A DNA stretch of 64,000 nucleotides. Source: Hyphomicrobiales bacterium. Lineage in GTDB: Bacteria > Pseudomonadota > Alphaproteobacteria > Rhizobiales > Rhizobiaceae. The notes under the pieces are model-generated. The model had not been told where the DNA came from. It made no database searches and saw only the letters and a list, made by a program, of their open reading frames with translations. Below, one piece after another: positions 8,789 through 17,718 of the stretch (positions within the stretch are counted from its first letter, which is position 1; each line of letters opens with the position of its first letter). The position numbers and the translations under genes were made by a program. Location of the stretch: positions 1-64,000 of the forward strand of contig UCCA01000021.1 of NCBI GenBank assembly GCA_900470805.1, read 5' to 3'.

Positions 8789-10044
8789 CAGACATCGCCT
8801 GGATCGACGTTGCGCTGTCTTCGGCCCGGCCGAAGGCGCTTGGCGCGCTGCTCAGATACTTCCGCGATCTCGATATCGCGGAGGAGGCCTTTCAGGAGGC
8901 CTGCCTGCGCGCTGTCAGAACCTGGCCGGACAAGGGACCGCCGCGCGATCCGACGGCATGGCTGATCTTCGTCGGTCGCAACAGCGGCATCGATGCGGTA
9001 CGCAAGCGGTCGAAGACGCAGGCGCTGCCGGATGAAGAGCTGATCTCCGATACCGAGGATGCCGAGAGCGATATCGCCGAGCGGCTCGATACCTCGAACT
9101 ACCGCGACGATATCCTCAGGCTGCTGTTCATCTGCGGCCACCCGGACCTGCCGGCGACGCAGCAGATCGCGCTGGCGCTGCGCATCGTCTCGGGGCTCTC
9201 GGTGCGGCAGATCGCCCGCGCCTTCCTGGTCGGCGACAGCGCCATGGAGCAGCGCATCACCCGGGCCAAGGCGCGCGTCGCCAAGGCCGGCGTGCCGTTC
9301 GAGACCCCTGACGCTGCCGAACGGGCCGAGCGGCTGACTGTTGTCAGCGCAATGATCTATCTGGTCTTCAACGAAGGCTACAGCCAGGCCGATCCGAAGG
9401 CCGAGGCCTGCGCTTTCGCCGACGAGGCGATCCGGCTTGGGCGGCTGATGCTGAGGATCTTCCCGGGCGAACCGGAGATCATGGGGCTGCTGGCGCTGAT
9501 GCTGCTGCAGATCTCGCGGCGGCCGGCGCGGTTCAACGCGGCCGACGAGATCGTGCTGCTGGAAGAGCAGGACCGATCGCTGTGGAGCCGGCCGCTGATC
9601 GACGAGGCGCTTGTGCTGCTCGACAAGGCGATCCGTCACCGGCGCCCCGGCATCTACCAGTTCCAGGCGGCGATCGCGGCGCTGCATGCCCGCGCGGCAC
9701 GCGCTGGAGATACCGACTGGGAGGAGATCGAGCTGCTCTATCGCGCGCTCGAGCGCCTGCAGCCGTCGCCCGTCATCACGCTCAACCGCGCGGTGGCGCT
9801 GTCGAAACTTCGGGGACCTGAAGAGGCGCTGGCGCTGGTGGAGACGCTTGGTGACCGGCTCGACGGCTATTTCTATTATCACGGCCTGCGCGGCGGGCTG
9901 CTGAAGCAGATCGGCCGGGTGCCGGAGGCGCGGGCCGCGTTCGACCGGGCGATCGCGCTGGCGCATTCGGCGCCGGAGGCGGCGCATATCCGCCTGCAGA
10001 TTGACAGCCTGCAGCTGATGCCGGCTTTGCCGGCGGCGAAATGA
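8785..10044 (+). CDS. ECF-type RNA polymerase sigma factor with long C-terminal domain (ECF42-like)
   Basis: 419 residues, about twice the length of a simple ECF sigma factor. The first ~190 residues carry sigma region 2 (EEAFQEACLRAVRTWP, then AWLIFVGRNSGIDAVRKRS) and region 4 (LRIVSGLSVRQIARAFLVGDSAMEQRITRAK). The remaining ~220 residues form a helical, TPR-like C-terminal extension starting at VSAMIYLVFNEGYSQ, characteristic of ECF42 factors. These groups lack a classical anti-sigma factor, and the extension is thought to control activity. Coupled to the YCII gene upstream. Its targets may include its own operon and the SRPBCC gene 138 bp downstream, but no promoter motif was confirmed. 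Confidence 0.88.
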   Translation: MTDIAWIDVALSSARPKALGALLRYFRDLDIAEEAFQEACLRAVRTWPDKGPPRDPTAWLIFVGRNSGIDAVRKRSKTQALPDEELISDTEDAESDIAERLDTSNYRDDILRLLFICGHPDLPATQQIALALRIVSGLSVRQIARAFLVGDSAMEQRITRAKARVAKAGVPFETPDAAERAERLTVVSAMIYLVFNEGYSQADPKAEACAFADEAIRLGRLMLRIFPGEPEIMGLLALMLLQISRRPARFNAADEIVLLEEQDRSLWSRPLIDEALVLLDKAIRHRRPGIYQFQAAIAALHARAARAGDTDWEEIELLYRALERLQPSPVITLNRAVALSKLRGPEEALALVETLGDRLDGYFYYHGLRGGLLKQIGRVPEARAAFDRAIALAHSAPEAAHIRLQIDSLQLMPALPAAK

Positions 10045-10182
10045 TCGCCTTCAAAACAATACTCTCAAAATAATTGCCGGAGAATCTTGCCTGCTGTCGG
10101 ATGCGCGACATCTCCCACGTCCTTGCAACAGCTTTACTAACAGACTGATGCACATAGGCTTTCGCTCAACAGGAGACCATCG

Positions 10183-10650
10183 ATGACCGACATCGCTACC
10201 CATGAACTCATCCTCGTCCGCGAATTCGATGCGCCGCGCGCGAAGATCTTCAAGGCCTGGACCGATCCTGCGCTAATGAAGGAATGGTTCGTGCCGCGCC
10301 CCTGGACGATCGCCGACGCCAAGCTCGACGTGCGCCCCGGCGGCGCAAACCTGATCATCATGCGCAGCCCGGAAGGACAGGATTTCCCCAACCGCGGCGT
10401 CTATCTCGAAGTCATCGAGAACGAAAAGCTGGTGTTCACCGACGCCTATGTCAGCGCCTGGGTGCCGTCGGAAAAGCCGTTCATGACGGCGACCGTGCTG
10501 CTCGAAGACCTCGGCAATGGCCGCACGAAATACACGGCCACCGCCGCCCACTGGACGGTGGAGGACAAGAAGACGCACGAGGAGATGGGCTTCCACGAGG
10601 GCTGGGGCAAATGCGCCGACCAGTTGGCGGAGCTTTTGGCGCGGATGTGA
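10183..10650 (+). CDS. SRPBCC / AHSA1-like protein
   Basis: 155-residue START/Bet v1-like fold protein of the activator-of-Hsp90-ATPase-like (AHSA1) group. Seen: LVREFDAPRAKIFKAWTDP, followed by MKEWFVP, DVRPGG and the C-terminal GWGKCADQLAELL. Bacterial members bind small hydrophobic ligands or remain uncharacterised. AGGAG precedes the ATG. Its position behind the YCII/ECF pair is a recurrent arrangement, so it may belong to the same regulon; this is inference. Confidence 0.8.
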   Translation: MTDIATHELILVREFDAPRAKIFKAWTDPALMKEWFVPRPWTIADAKLDVRPGGANLIIMRSPEGQDFPNRGVYLEVIENEKLVFTDAYVSAWVPSEKPFMTATVLLEDLGNGRTKYTATAAHWTVEDKKTHEEMGFHEGWGKCADQLAELLARM

Positions 10651-10803
10651 GGGGCGGGGCCCGCGGCGTATGCCGCAGTGCTAACCCAGATGGTGAACTG
10701 CTTGGCACAATGATTCCATTTACATGCCCAAGCCGTTGAAATTCGATTCGATTTGGCAGTCCGCTTTCGATGTCGTAACGTCTTGGCCAGGAGGTGTAGC
10801 GCT

Positions 10804-11055
10804 ATGACTATCATCAGCCGCCGCGAATTCGATCAGACGAAAGACCGTGCCATCGAGGCCGCTGCCGACGGTCCAGTGTTCATCACCGATCAAGGGCAGC
10901 CGGCCTATGTATTGATGACGGTTGACGCCTACCATCGGCTCAGCAAGCAGGCGACCTCGATCGGTGAGGCGTTCTATGTGCCCGGTATCGACGAAATCGA
11001 GTTTGATATCCCGAAACTCGATGATACCGGCATCAAGCCGGTTGATCTTTCCTGA
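10804..11055 (+). CDS. Antitoxin, Phd/YefM family
   Basis: 83-residue antitoxin with an N-terminal DNA-binding Phd/YefM domain: MTIISRREFDQTKDRAIEAA, then GPVFITDQGQPAYVLMTVDAY. The acidic C-terminus would wrap the partner toxin. The ATG at 10804 is preferred because AGGAGG lies about 10 nt upstream; an upstream in-frame start gives a basic extension unlike the family. Its stop codon overlaps the toxin start by one base (TGATG). Such antitoxins normally repress their own operon with the toxin as co-repressor. Confidence 0.85.
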   Translation: MTIISRREFDQTKDRAIEAAADGPVFITDQGQPAYVLMTVDAYHRLSKQATSIGEAFYVPGIDEIEFDIPKLDDTGIKPVDLS

Positions 11056-11477
11056 TGTACCTTCTTGACACCAACGTGATCTCCGAGCTCCGGAAGCTGC
11101 ACAATGGCAAAGCCGATCCGGCTTTTTCCGTCTGGTTTGGCGGTGTCAGCCTGGACAAGGTGCATCTTTCGGCAATGACGATATTCGAGGTCGAGTATGG
11201 AGCGCTCCTTCTCAAACGAAGAGACCCCGGCCAAGCTGCCATTCTTGAAGATTGGCGCGACAGAATTCGCGATCAACTGCGAAATCGCATCATACCGATC
11301 GACGAGGCTATCGCACTCGACTGCGCGGCGCTGAATGTGCCCAAGACCCGTCCGCTACGGGATGCATTCATCGGTGCGACTGCGCGAATACGTGGCCTTA
11401 TTCTCGTCACCCGCAATACCAGGGATTTCCAAGGCATGGACCTTGAGATCGTCAATCCATGGGATGCGCAGATATAG
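11055..11477 (+). CDS. PIN-domain toxin (VapC-type ribonuclease)
   Basis: 140-residue PIN ribonuclease. The acidic metal-binding residues are in place: Asp5 in MYLLDTNVISEL, Glu45 in TIFEVEYG, Asp103 in RPLRDAFIGA, and the LVTRNTRDF strand near 117-125. The catalytic site therefore looks intact. Known family members cleave tRNA or rRNA when free of antitoxin. It is translationally coupled to the Phd/YefM antitoxin. The closest arrangement is FitAB/VapBC; exact subclass is uncertain. Confidence 0.88.
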   Translation: MYLLDTNVISELRKLHNGKADPAFSVWFGGVSLDKVHLSAMTIFEVEYGALLLKRRDPGQAAILEDWRDRIRDQLRNRIIPIDEAIALDCAALNVPKTRPLRDAFIGATARIRGLILVTRNTRDFQGMDLEIVNPWDAQI

Positions 11478-11570
11478 CTCTCCCCATCAATTTCATCGAA
11501 CGATCCGTTCGATAATTTCCGATTGCGCCCCTACTACGCCATCCTTATCTGCAACCAAGAGCGAAACGGG

Positions 11571-12641
11571 ATGCACACCATGGAACTGGGCCTTTACACC
11601 TTTGCCGACGTCAACCCCAATCCGAGCCGCAGCAAGGGGGCGGAGGGGGCCGAGAGGCTTAAGCATCTGATCGAGGAGATCGAGCTGGCCGATCAGGTGG
11701 GGCTCGATGTGTTCGGGCTCGGCGAGCATCACCGGCCGGACTACGCGGCTTCGGCACCTGCCGTGGCGCTGGCCGCTGCCGCGGTGAAGACGAAGAACAT
11801 CCGGCTGACGAGCGCCGTCACGGTGCTGTCCTCCGACGATCCGGTGCGGGTGTTCCAGCAGTTCTCGACGCTCGATCTTCTGTCCAACGGCCGTGCCGAG
11901 ATCATGGCGGGCCGGGGTTCGTTCATCGAGTCCTTCCCGCTGTTCGGCTACAAGCTTGAAGACTACGACCAGCTGTTCGAGGAGAAGCTCGACCTGCTTC
12001 TGGCGCTGCGTGACAGCGAAACAGTGACGTGGTCGGGCGAGACGCGGGCTGCGATCAACGGGCGCGGCGTCTATCCCCGACCGTTCCAGGATCCGCTGCC
12101 CGTCTGGGTCGCCGTCGGCGGCACGCCGCAGTCGGTGGCGCGCGCCGGTGCGCTCGGTCTGCCGGTGGCGCTGGCGATCATTGGCGGCGAGCCGCATCGG
12201 TTCGCGCCGCTGTTCGATCTCTACCGCGAGGCTGCGCGCCGTGCCGGGCAGGATCAGGCTAAGCTGAAGACATCAATCAACGTGCACGGCTTCGTCGCGG
12301 ATACGACCGATGCGGCGGCCGATCAGTTTTACGGGCCGCAGGCCGAGGTGATGAACCGGATCGGGCGCGAGCGCGGCTGGGGGCCGACCAACCGGGCGCA
12401 TTTCGATGCGTCGCGCGGGCCGAAGGGCGCGCTGTTCGTCGGCGATCCCGAAGTGGTGGCCGAAAAGATCATCGCGCATCACCGCCTGTTCAAGAACGAC
12501 CGCTTCCTCCTGCAGATGGCAATAGGCCTGATGCCGCACGACCAGATCATGCGCGGCATCGAACTCTACGGCACGAAAGTCGCGCCGATCGTTAGAAAGG
12601 CATTGACTGAAAGCGGCGAAGGGGCGAAAGCCACCGCCTAA
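11571..12641 (+). CDS. LLM class flavin-dependent oxidoreductase
   Basis: Luciferase-like monooxygenase (bacterial luciferase alpha-like TIM barrel), using FMNH2 or F420-type flavin; 356 residues from this start. Seen: MELGLYTFADVNP, the GLDVFGLGEHHRPDYA motif, TSAVTVLSSDDPVRVFQQF, the AEIMAGRGSF turn and PLPVWVAVGGTPQSV. Substrate unknown. Start is uncertain between 11571 and 11580 (both ATG in frame); AAGAG lies upstream of the first. No reductase gene is adjacent. It follows the toxin gene by about 90 bp and is probably independent of it. Confidence 0.85.
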   Translation: MHTMELGLYTFADVNPNPSRSKGAEGAERLKHLIEEIELADQVGLDVFGLGEHHRPDYAASAPAVALAAAAVKTKNIRLTSAVTVLSSDDPVRVFQQFSTLDLLSNGRAEIMAGRGSFIESFPLFGYKLEDYDQLFEEKLDLLLALRDSETVTWSGETRAAINGRGVYPRPFQDPLPVWVAVGGTPQSVARAGALGLPVALAIIGGEPHRFAPLFDLYREAARRAGQDQAKLKTSINVHGFVADTTDAAADQFYGPQAEVMNRIGRERGWGPTNRAHFDASRGPKGALFVGDPEVVAEKIIAHHRLFKNDRFLLQMAIGLMPHDQIMRGIELYGTKVAPIVRKALTESGEGAKATA

Positions 12642-12754
12642 AGTGAGAGCATGTTGGCGTAAAGGATGCGTTGGAATTCCGTCGACGTCGTGCTCTGTTC
12701 CAGAATCGAGAGCCGGCCGACCGGCCAGAAGAGCAAGGCCGGAAACGGGATTTC

Positions 12755-13513
12755 ATGATTGTCGAGACGGAAGACGAACTGCAGAAGCTCAAGGATATCG
12801 GCAGGATTTGCGCCAATGCGATCCAGATCATGGCCGCATCGCTGGAGCCGGGGATCACCACGCAGGAACTCGACGATATCGGCCGCAGGGTGCTTGAAGC
12901 CGCCGGCGCCCGGTCTGCGCCGGAGTTCTGCTACCAGTTTCCAGGCGCCACCTGCATCAGCGTCAATGAGGAAATCGCCCACGGCATACCCGGCGCCCGC
13001 GTCATCCGGCCGGGCGATCTGGTCAATATCGACGTGTCGGCCGAGAAGGACGGGTTCTTCTCCGATACCGGCGCATCCTTCGTCGTGCCGCCGTCGAAAT
13101 CGAAGCTCGACAAGCTTTGCCGCGACGGAAAACGTGCCTTGTGGGTGGGGCTCAACCAGGTGAAATCGGGCGAGCCGCTTGCCAAGATCGGCCAGGCAAT
13201 CGGTGCCTTCGCAGTGAAAAACCGCTATACGCTGGTGGCGAACCTCGCCAGCCATGGCGTCGGCCGGTCGCTGCACGAGGAGCCCGGCGAGTTGTCGACG
13301 TGGCCGGACCCTTCGGAAAAGCGGATGATGACGGACGGGCTGGTGTTTACCGTCGAGCCGTTCCTGTCGCTGGGCGCGACATGGGCGGAAGGCGGCGACG
13401 ATGCGTGGACGCTCTATGCCGATCCGCAGGCTCCGACGGTGCAGTTCGAGCATACCGTTGTCGCGACCCGCAACGGGCCGCTGATCCTGACGCTGCCCGA
13501 CGGCGAGGCGTAA
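12755..13513 (+). CDS. map: Type I methionine aminopeptidase
   Basis: Cobalt/iron metallopeptidase removing N-terminal Met from nascent proteins; M24A family, 252 residues. All metal ligands are present: Asp93, Asp104, His168, Glu201 and Glu232, and the substrate-contacting His76 in NEEIAHGIPG. The ATG at 12755 follows GGAAACGGGA; an in-frame extension to 12671 is arginine-rich and probably not translated. The isolated context (between an LLM oxidoreductase and a PadR regulator) and short length suggest a second copy rather than the main housekeeping gene, but this cannot be decided from one window. Confidence 0.92.
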   Translation: MIVETEDELQKLKDIGRICANAIQIMAASLEPGITTQELDDIGRRVLEAAGARSAPEFCYQFPGATCISVNEEIAHGIPGARVIRPGDLVNIDVSAEKDGFFSDTGASFVVPPSKSKLDKLCRDGKRALWVGLNQVKSGEPLAKIGQAIGAFAVKNRYTLVANLASHGVGRSLHEEPGELSTWPDPSEKRMMTDGLVFTVEPFLSLGATWAEGGDDAWTLYADPQAPTVQFEHTVVATRNGPLILTLPDGEA

Positions 13514-13564
13514 GCTCGCCCATCGGTGAGCGGTCTTACGATATAACTTGATGCTCAATGTTTG

Positions 13565-13594
13565 CTCACCCCGAGCGATTGCCGGGGTGAGTTT
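13565..13594. terminator. Hairpin between map and padR
   Basis: CTCACCCCG (13565-13573) and CGGGGTGAG (13583-13591) form a 9-bp stem followed by TTT on the plus strand, in the gap between two convergent genes. It is likely the map terminator. Confidence 0.5.
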
Positions 13595-13627
13595 GGCTGC
13601 TTGCAGCTCGGGTTCGGGGAGGTCGGT

Positions 13628-14194
13628 TCAGCCGGCCTTGCCCGATTGCAGGATCTCGGCGGCAGCGCGCTCGAGAATGCCGGCGATGCGCTTGGCCTCG
13701 TCCTTCGACCAGGGATAGCGCAGCCGCAGCGCCGATTTCAGCAGCATCCGGGCGGCGGCGACTTCGCTCTTGTCCTCGGGGAAGGCTTCTTCCTCGCGGT
13801 CTCCGCCTCGGCTTTCCGGGTCGAAGATGCGGCGCACATGCGCCATCTTCTCGCCGATGCGTTCCAGCTTTCCAAGCGTCATTTCGATCATGGAACTGTT
13901 CTCCTCCACCAGTTTACGGCCGCTTTCGGTGATGCGGTAGAGCTTCTTGGTGCCTTCGCTCTCGACATCGGCCAGGCCGGTTTCTTCAAGATAGGTCAGC
14001 GCCGGATAGATGACGCCGGGGCTCGGGACGTAGAAGCCGCCGGAGCGTTCTTCCAATAGCTTGATCAGTTCGTAGCCATGGCGCGGCTGTTCGGCCAATA
14101 GTGCCAGGATCACCAATTGCAGGTCGCCGGCCGCGAACTTCCGCCCCATGCGAAAACCGCCTCCACCCATCATTCCACCTCTAAAACCTCTCAT
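13628..14194 (-). CDS. PadR family transcriptional regulator
   Basis: 188-residue PadR-type repressor. A glycine/methionine-rich N-terminus (GGMMGGGGFRMG) precedes the winged helix: LQLVILALLAEQPRHGYELIKLLEE, SPGVIYPALTYLEETGL and TKKLYRITESGR. The C-terminal helices after about residue 95 would dimerise. AGGAG lies 8 nt before the ATG. It is divergent from an MFS transporter 142 bp away; PadR regulators commonly repress an adjacent efflux gene, so that transporter is the likely target. The AT-rich intergenic stretch around 14215-14255 with ATATAT-like palindromic sequence is a candidate operator region. Confidence 0.9.
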   Translation of the reverse strand: MRGFRGGMMGGGGFRMGRKFAAGDLQLVILALLAEQPRHGYELIKLLEERSGGFYVPSPGVIYPALTYLEETGLADVESEGTKKLYRITESGRKLVEENSSMIEMTLGKLERIGEKMAHVRRIFDPESRGGDREEEAFPEDKSEVAAARMLLKSALRLRYPWSKDEAKRIAGILERAAAEILQSGKAG

Positions 14195-14336
14195 CGATCA
14201 CTCCTTATGATGTATCGTTGATTATGTCGTAAAACATATATCGTAAGATAATTGATTTCAAGAGGTCGTGGTTCAACTCATCGAGAATTCCTGCCGTTGA
14301 TGGTTCCATCAGAAAATCTTGATTGCGGGTCGGCTG

Positions 14337-15542
14337 ATGCGCCGCCATAAGCGGAGCATGCTGGTTCGCAATGAAATCTCCGCCGTCCGTCTGTTTCCCA
14401 CCGCGCTTGCCGGGATGATCGCCATGGCGGCGGCGATGGGGTTCGGCCGCTTTTCCTTCACACCGATCCTGCCGGGAATGATGAGCGGCGTGCCGCTGTC
14501 GGCCGCCGACGCCGGCTTCGTGGCGTCCGCCAATTTCGTCGGCTATCTCGTCGGCGCGGTGCTGGCCGCCTATGGCTGGGCGGCGGGGCGCGAGCGCAAG
14601 GTGGCGCTCGGCGCGCTTGCCGCCACCGCCATCCTGCTGGCGGCGATGGCGGCGACCAGTTCGGTGACGGTGTTTGCCGTCATCCGCTTTCTCGCCGGCA
14701 TTGCCAGCGCGTTCGCGATGATCTTCACCTCGTCGATCGTGCTCAGCCATGGCGCGGCAGCCGGAAACGACCATGTGCAATCAGCGCATTTCGGCGGCCC
14801 GGGGGCGGGGATCGCGCTGTCGTCGTTCATGGTGTTCATCGTCGGCCTGTTCTACCATGGCAGCCCGCAGGCCTGGCGCGCCGACTGGATCGGCGGCGCC
14901 GTCTGCTGCGCCATCAGCCTCGCGGCCGTGTGGTGGTTGCTGCCTGCGAGGCCCGCAGCCACGGCGCAGACGGGCAAGGAGCCGGCGATCGTCTGGAGCC
15001 GGCCGATGCTGTTGGTCACGCTGTCCTACGGGCTGTTCGGCTTCGGCTACGTCATCACCGCCACCTTCCTCGTTACCATCGCGCGGATGGCGGCGGCCGG
15101 GCCGATGGTGGAATTCCTCTGCTGGCTGATCGTTGGGCTGACGGCATCGGTGGCGCTGTTCCTGTGGAAGCCGCTGGTAAAGCCTTTGGGGCTCGGCCGG
15201 ATCTACGTTGCCGCCCTTCTGGTCGAGGCCGTCGGCGTGCTGGCGACGGTGCTCCTTCCGCATGCGGTGGCGCCGCTGATCGGCGGCGCCCTGTTCGGCG
15301 CAACGTTCCTCGCCATCACCGCCTACGGGCTGCAGATCGGCCGCAGGCTGGTGCCTGCCAGCCCGCGCCGGGCTTTCGCGATGATGACGGCGGCGTTCGG
15401 CCTCGGCCAGATTGTCGGTCCCGTGGTTGCCGGCTGGATGGCCGAGCGCAGCGGCAGCTTCGTGGCGCCCACCTATGTGGCGGCGCTGGCGCTGGTCGTC
15501 TGCGCGGCCCTGGTGATGCCGGTGCTCAAGAAGATCGCCTAA
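14337..15542 (+). CDS. MFS transporter, YbfB/YjiJ family
   Basis: About 401 residues with 12 predicted membrane helices. The motif GFGRFSFTPILPGMM in the first helix is characteristic of the YbfB/YjiJ group, proposed drug or small-molecule exporters. Further: SANFVGYLVGAVLAA, RFLAGIASAFAMIF and the C-terminal FGLGQIVGPVVAGWMAERSG. Possible starts are ATG 14337 and ATG 14358; the ribosome site is weak in both cases, GCGGGT before the first. Divergent from the PadR gene, suggesting inducible expression. Confidence 0.85.
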   Translation: MRRHKRSMLVRNEISAVRLFPTALAGMIAMAAAMGFGRFSFTPILPGMMSGVPLSAADAGFVASANFVGYLVGAVLAAYGWAAGRERKVALGALAATAILLAAMAATSSVTVFAVIRFLAGIASAFAMIFTSSIVLSHGAAAGNDHVQSAHFGGPGAGIALSSFMVFIVGLFYHGSPQAWRADWIGGAVCCAISLAAVWWLLPARPAATAQTGKEPAIVWSRPMLLVTLSYGLFGFGYVITATFLVTIARMAAAGPMVEFLCWLIVGLTASVALFLWKPLVKPLGLGRIYVAALLVEAVGVLATVLLPHAVAPLIGGALFGATFLAITAYGLQIGRRLVPASPRRAFAMMTAAFGLGQIVGPVVAGWMAERSGSFVAPTYVAALALVVCAALVMPVLKKIA

Positions 15543-15665
15543 CCAATTACAATTGCGTAAGAATGCGGCGAGCCCATTGCCGCATCCGGCGAACTGCCGT
15601 AGTTTTCGGCGCAATCGCTCTTTTAGGGCTTCCGAAGACACAAGTTCAGGAAAGCAATCTCCCCC

Positions 15666-16934
15666 GTGTTCCTATCCTATTTCCCGAAGCCGAAACTCTT
15701 CTTCACATCCGCGATCGTCTGGGCGCTTATCGGCGTCCTGCTGTGGTACTTCGGAGGCTCCAGCCTCGGCGCGGTCATCGGCCTGCCGCCGCTGGCGCAA
15801 GGCCAGGAGCCGCCGATCGGTGTTTCGGTGTTCTGGTCGGCGCCGTTTCTGTGGTTCTACATCTACTATATCGTCTTCGTGGCGCTGTTCGCCGGCTTCT
15901 GGTTCACCTATAGCCCGCATCGCTGGCAGATGTGGTCGGTGCTCGGCTCGGCGCTGATCATCTTCAACACCTATTTCTCGGTGCAGGTTAGCGTTGCGAT
16001 CAATGCCTGGTACGGGCCGTTCTACGACATGATCCAGCGGGCGCTGGCGCGGCAGGAGCCGATCCCGACCGCTGCCGACCTTTACTGGGGCATGACGGGC
16101 TTTGCCGGGATCGCTTTCGTGGCGATTACCGTCGGCGTGCTCAACCTGTTCTTTGTCAGCCACTGGATTTTCCGCTGGCGCACGGCGATGAACGAATTCT
16201 ACATGTCCTACTGGCCGAAACTGCGGCATATCGAAGGTGCTTCGCAGCGCGTTCAGGAAGATACGATGCGGTTTTCGACCACGGTCGAAAGCCTTGGCGT
16301 CAACCTCGTCAGCTCGATCATGACGCTGATCGCGTTCCTGCCGGTGCTGTTCAAGTTCTCCACGACGGTCACGGAGTTGCCGATCGTCGGAACGGTGCCG
16401 CATGCGCTGGTCTGGGCGGCGATTTTCTGGTCACTGTTCGGAACGGTATTTCTGGCCGCCGTCGGGATCAAGCTGCCGGGCCTCGAATTCCGCAATCAGC
16501 GTGTCGAAGCGGCCTACCGCAAGGAGCTGGTCTATGGCGAGGATCACGACGATCGCGCCGACCCGATCACTGTGGCGCAGCTGTTTGCCAACGTGCGGCG
16601 CAACTATTTCCGGCTCTATTTCCACTACATGTATTTCAACGTCGCCCGCATCTTCTATCTGCAGGCCGACAATCTGTTCGGCACCTTTGTCCTCGTACCG
16701 TCGATTGCAGCTGGCAAGCTGACGCTCGGCGTCTTGAGCCAGATTCAGAATGTGTTCGGGCAGGTGCGTGAATCGTTCCAGTATCTCGTCAATTCGTGGA
16801 CGACGATCGTCGAGCTTTTGTCGATCTACAAACGCCTGCGTACCTTCGAAGCGGCGATCGACGGCGAGCCGCTGCCGAGCATCGACCAGCGCTACCTCGA
16901 GCGCGAGCAGGGTGCCGTGCAGGCCGACGGCTAG
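15666..16934 (+). CDS. bacA: BacA/SbmA-family peptide transporter
   Basis: 422-residue inner-membrane protein of the SbmA/BacA family, a proton-driven importer of antimicrobial peptides and bleomycin; in legume symbionts BacA protects bacteroids from plant NCR peptides. Seen: first helix LFFTSAIVWALIGVLLWYFG, ISVFWSAPFLWFYIYYIVF-like second segment, WRTAMNEFYMSYWPKLRHIEGASQRVQEDT-type loop with the family-typical RVQED, and LPGLEFRNQRVEAAYRKELVYGE. The GTG at 15666 is used; AGGAAAG lies about 12 nt upstream. No ABC ATPase domain is attached, unlike BclA-type relatives. A strong terminator follows. Confidence 0.93.
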   Translation: MFLSYFPKPKLFFTSAIVWALIGVLLWYFGGSSLGAVIGLPPLAQGQEPPIGVSVFWSAPFLWFYIYYIVFVALFAGFWFTYSPHRWQMWSVLGSALIIFNTYFSVQVSVAINAWYGPFYDMIQRALARQEPIPTAADLYWGMTGFAGIAFVAITVGVLNLFFVSHWIFRWRTAMNEFYMSYWPKLRHIEGASQRVQEDTMRFSTTVESLGVNLVSSIMTLIAFLPVLFKFSTTVTELPIVGTVPHALVWAAIFWSLFGTVFLAAVGIKLPGLEFRNQRVEAAYRKELVYGEDHDDRADPITVAQLFANVRRNYFRLYFHYMYFNVARIFYLQADNLFGTFVLVPSIAAGKLTLGVLSQIQNVFGQVRESFQYLVNSWTTIVELLSIYKRLRTFEAAIDGEPLPSIDQRYLEREQGAVQADG

Positions 16935-16958
16935 GATTGACTGAGGTCTTCGTGATGG

Positions 16959-16996
16959 AACGCCGCGCACAGAAATGCGCGGCGTTTTGCGTTTTT
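16959..16996 (+). terminator. Rho-independent terminator of bacA
   Basis: AACGCCGCGCA (16959-16969) pairs perfectly with TGCGCGGCGTT (16976-16986), loop CAGAAA, followed by TTGCGTTTTT on the plus strand. Confidence 0.85.
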
Positions 16997-17004
16997 GGGG
17001 ACCG

Positions 17005-17718
17005 CTAAGCCGCTGCGCCAAACCGGATCTCGCCGCGGTTCAGGAAGCAGGTCTTGCTGAACAGGGTGAGATCGAGCGGGTTCGGCAGCCTGATGTCGTC
17101 GAGGTCGGGGCATGGTTTTGCCGAGGCCTCGAAGGCGCGGTCGATCTGTGACACGAAGACGATGATCTGGCCCGCCGCCTCTGCGAAGGCGCGCAGGGCG
17201 CGGACCTGGGTCATCAGGTCGGGGTTCACCCGCTTCTGGTCGAGCAATTGCAGGTAATCGACGACGGCCAGTGTGCCCGGCCTTTCCTCTTGCAATCGAG
17301 CGATGATGTAGTCTGCATTGATGGCGTCGGAGCTTTCGAAGCTGAAGAGAGCGCCGAAGCCGGTCGGATCGGCACCAATGGTCTGGAAGCGCTCGATGAC
17401 GTCCTTCTCGGTATATTCGAGGCTGAAGAACAGGCCGCGATTGCCCGCTTTCATCGCCTCGACGGCGAGTTCGAGGCTGAGTAGCGTCTTGCCCTGGCGC
17501 GGGCGGGCGCCGACAAGAACGAGGTCGCCCGGTCGCAAGGTCGCGTAGAGCCGCGCGGCGCGCGGCGCGGACGCCAGTTTGGCGGCGAGCAGGCTCCAAG
17601 TCGCGAAGCCTTCGCTTGCCGCTATGCGATCGAGGGCCGCATGCAGCGGGATGCCCTCATCGCGAGACATCGCCTTTGCCTTGCGCTTCAAATGATAGAT
17701 GGGTGCTGACAATTTCAC
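17005..17718 (-). CDS. Stand-alone DnaB-core-like RecA-fold ATPase
   Basis: 237 residues, about half of a replicative helicase. It has a Walker A GARPRQGKT at 70-78, a Walker B VVDYLQLLD at 152-160 that copies the DnaB H3 motif, and VSQIDR at 189-194 like the DnaB H4 sensor. The DnaB N-terminal primase-binding domain is absent. Residues 6-46 (LKRKAKAMSRDEGIPLHAAL, then ASEGFATWSLL) instead resemble a short helical leader seen on several small alphaproteobacterial proteins. It is therefore a DnaB/KaiC-like ATPase of unknown role, not the main helicase. No replication gene is nearby. It converges with bacA. Confidence 0.8.
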   Translation of the reverse strand: MKLSAPIYHLKRKAKAMSRDEGIPLHAALDRIAASEGFATWSLLAAKLASAPRAARLYATLRPGDLVLVGARPRQGKTLLSLELAVEAMKAGNRGLFFSLEYTEKDVIERFQTIGADPTGFGALFSFESSDAINADYIIARLQEERPGTLAVVDYLQLLDQKRVNPDLMTQVRALRAFAEAAGQIIVFVSQIDRAFEASAKPCPDLDDIRLPNPLDLTLFSKTCFLNRGEIRFGAAA

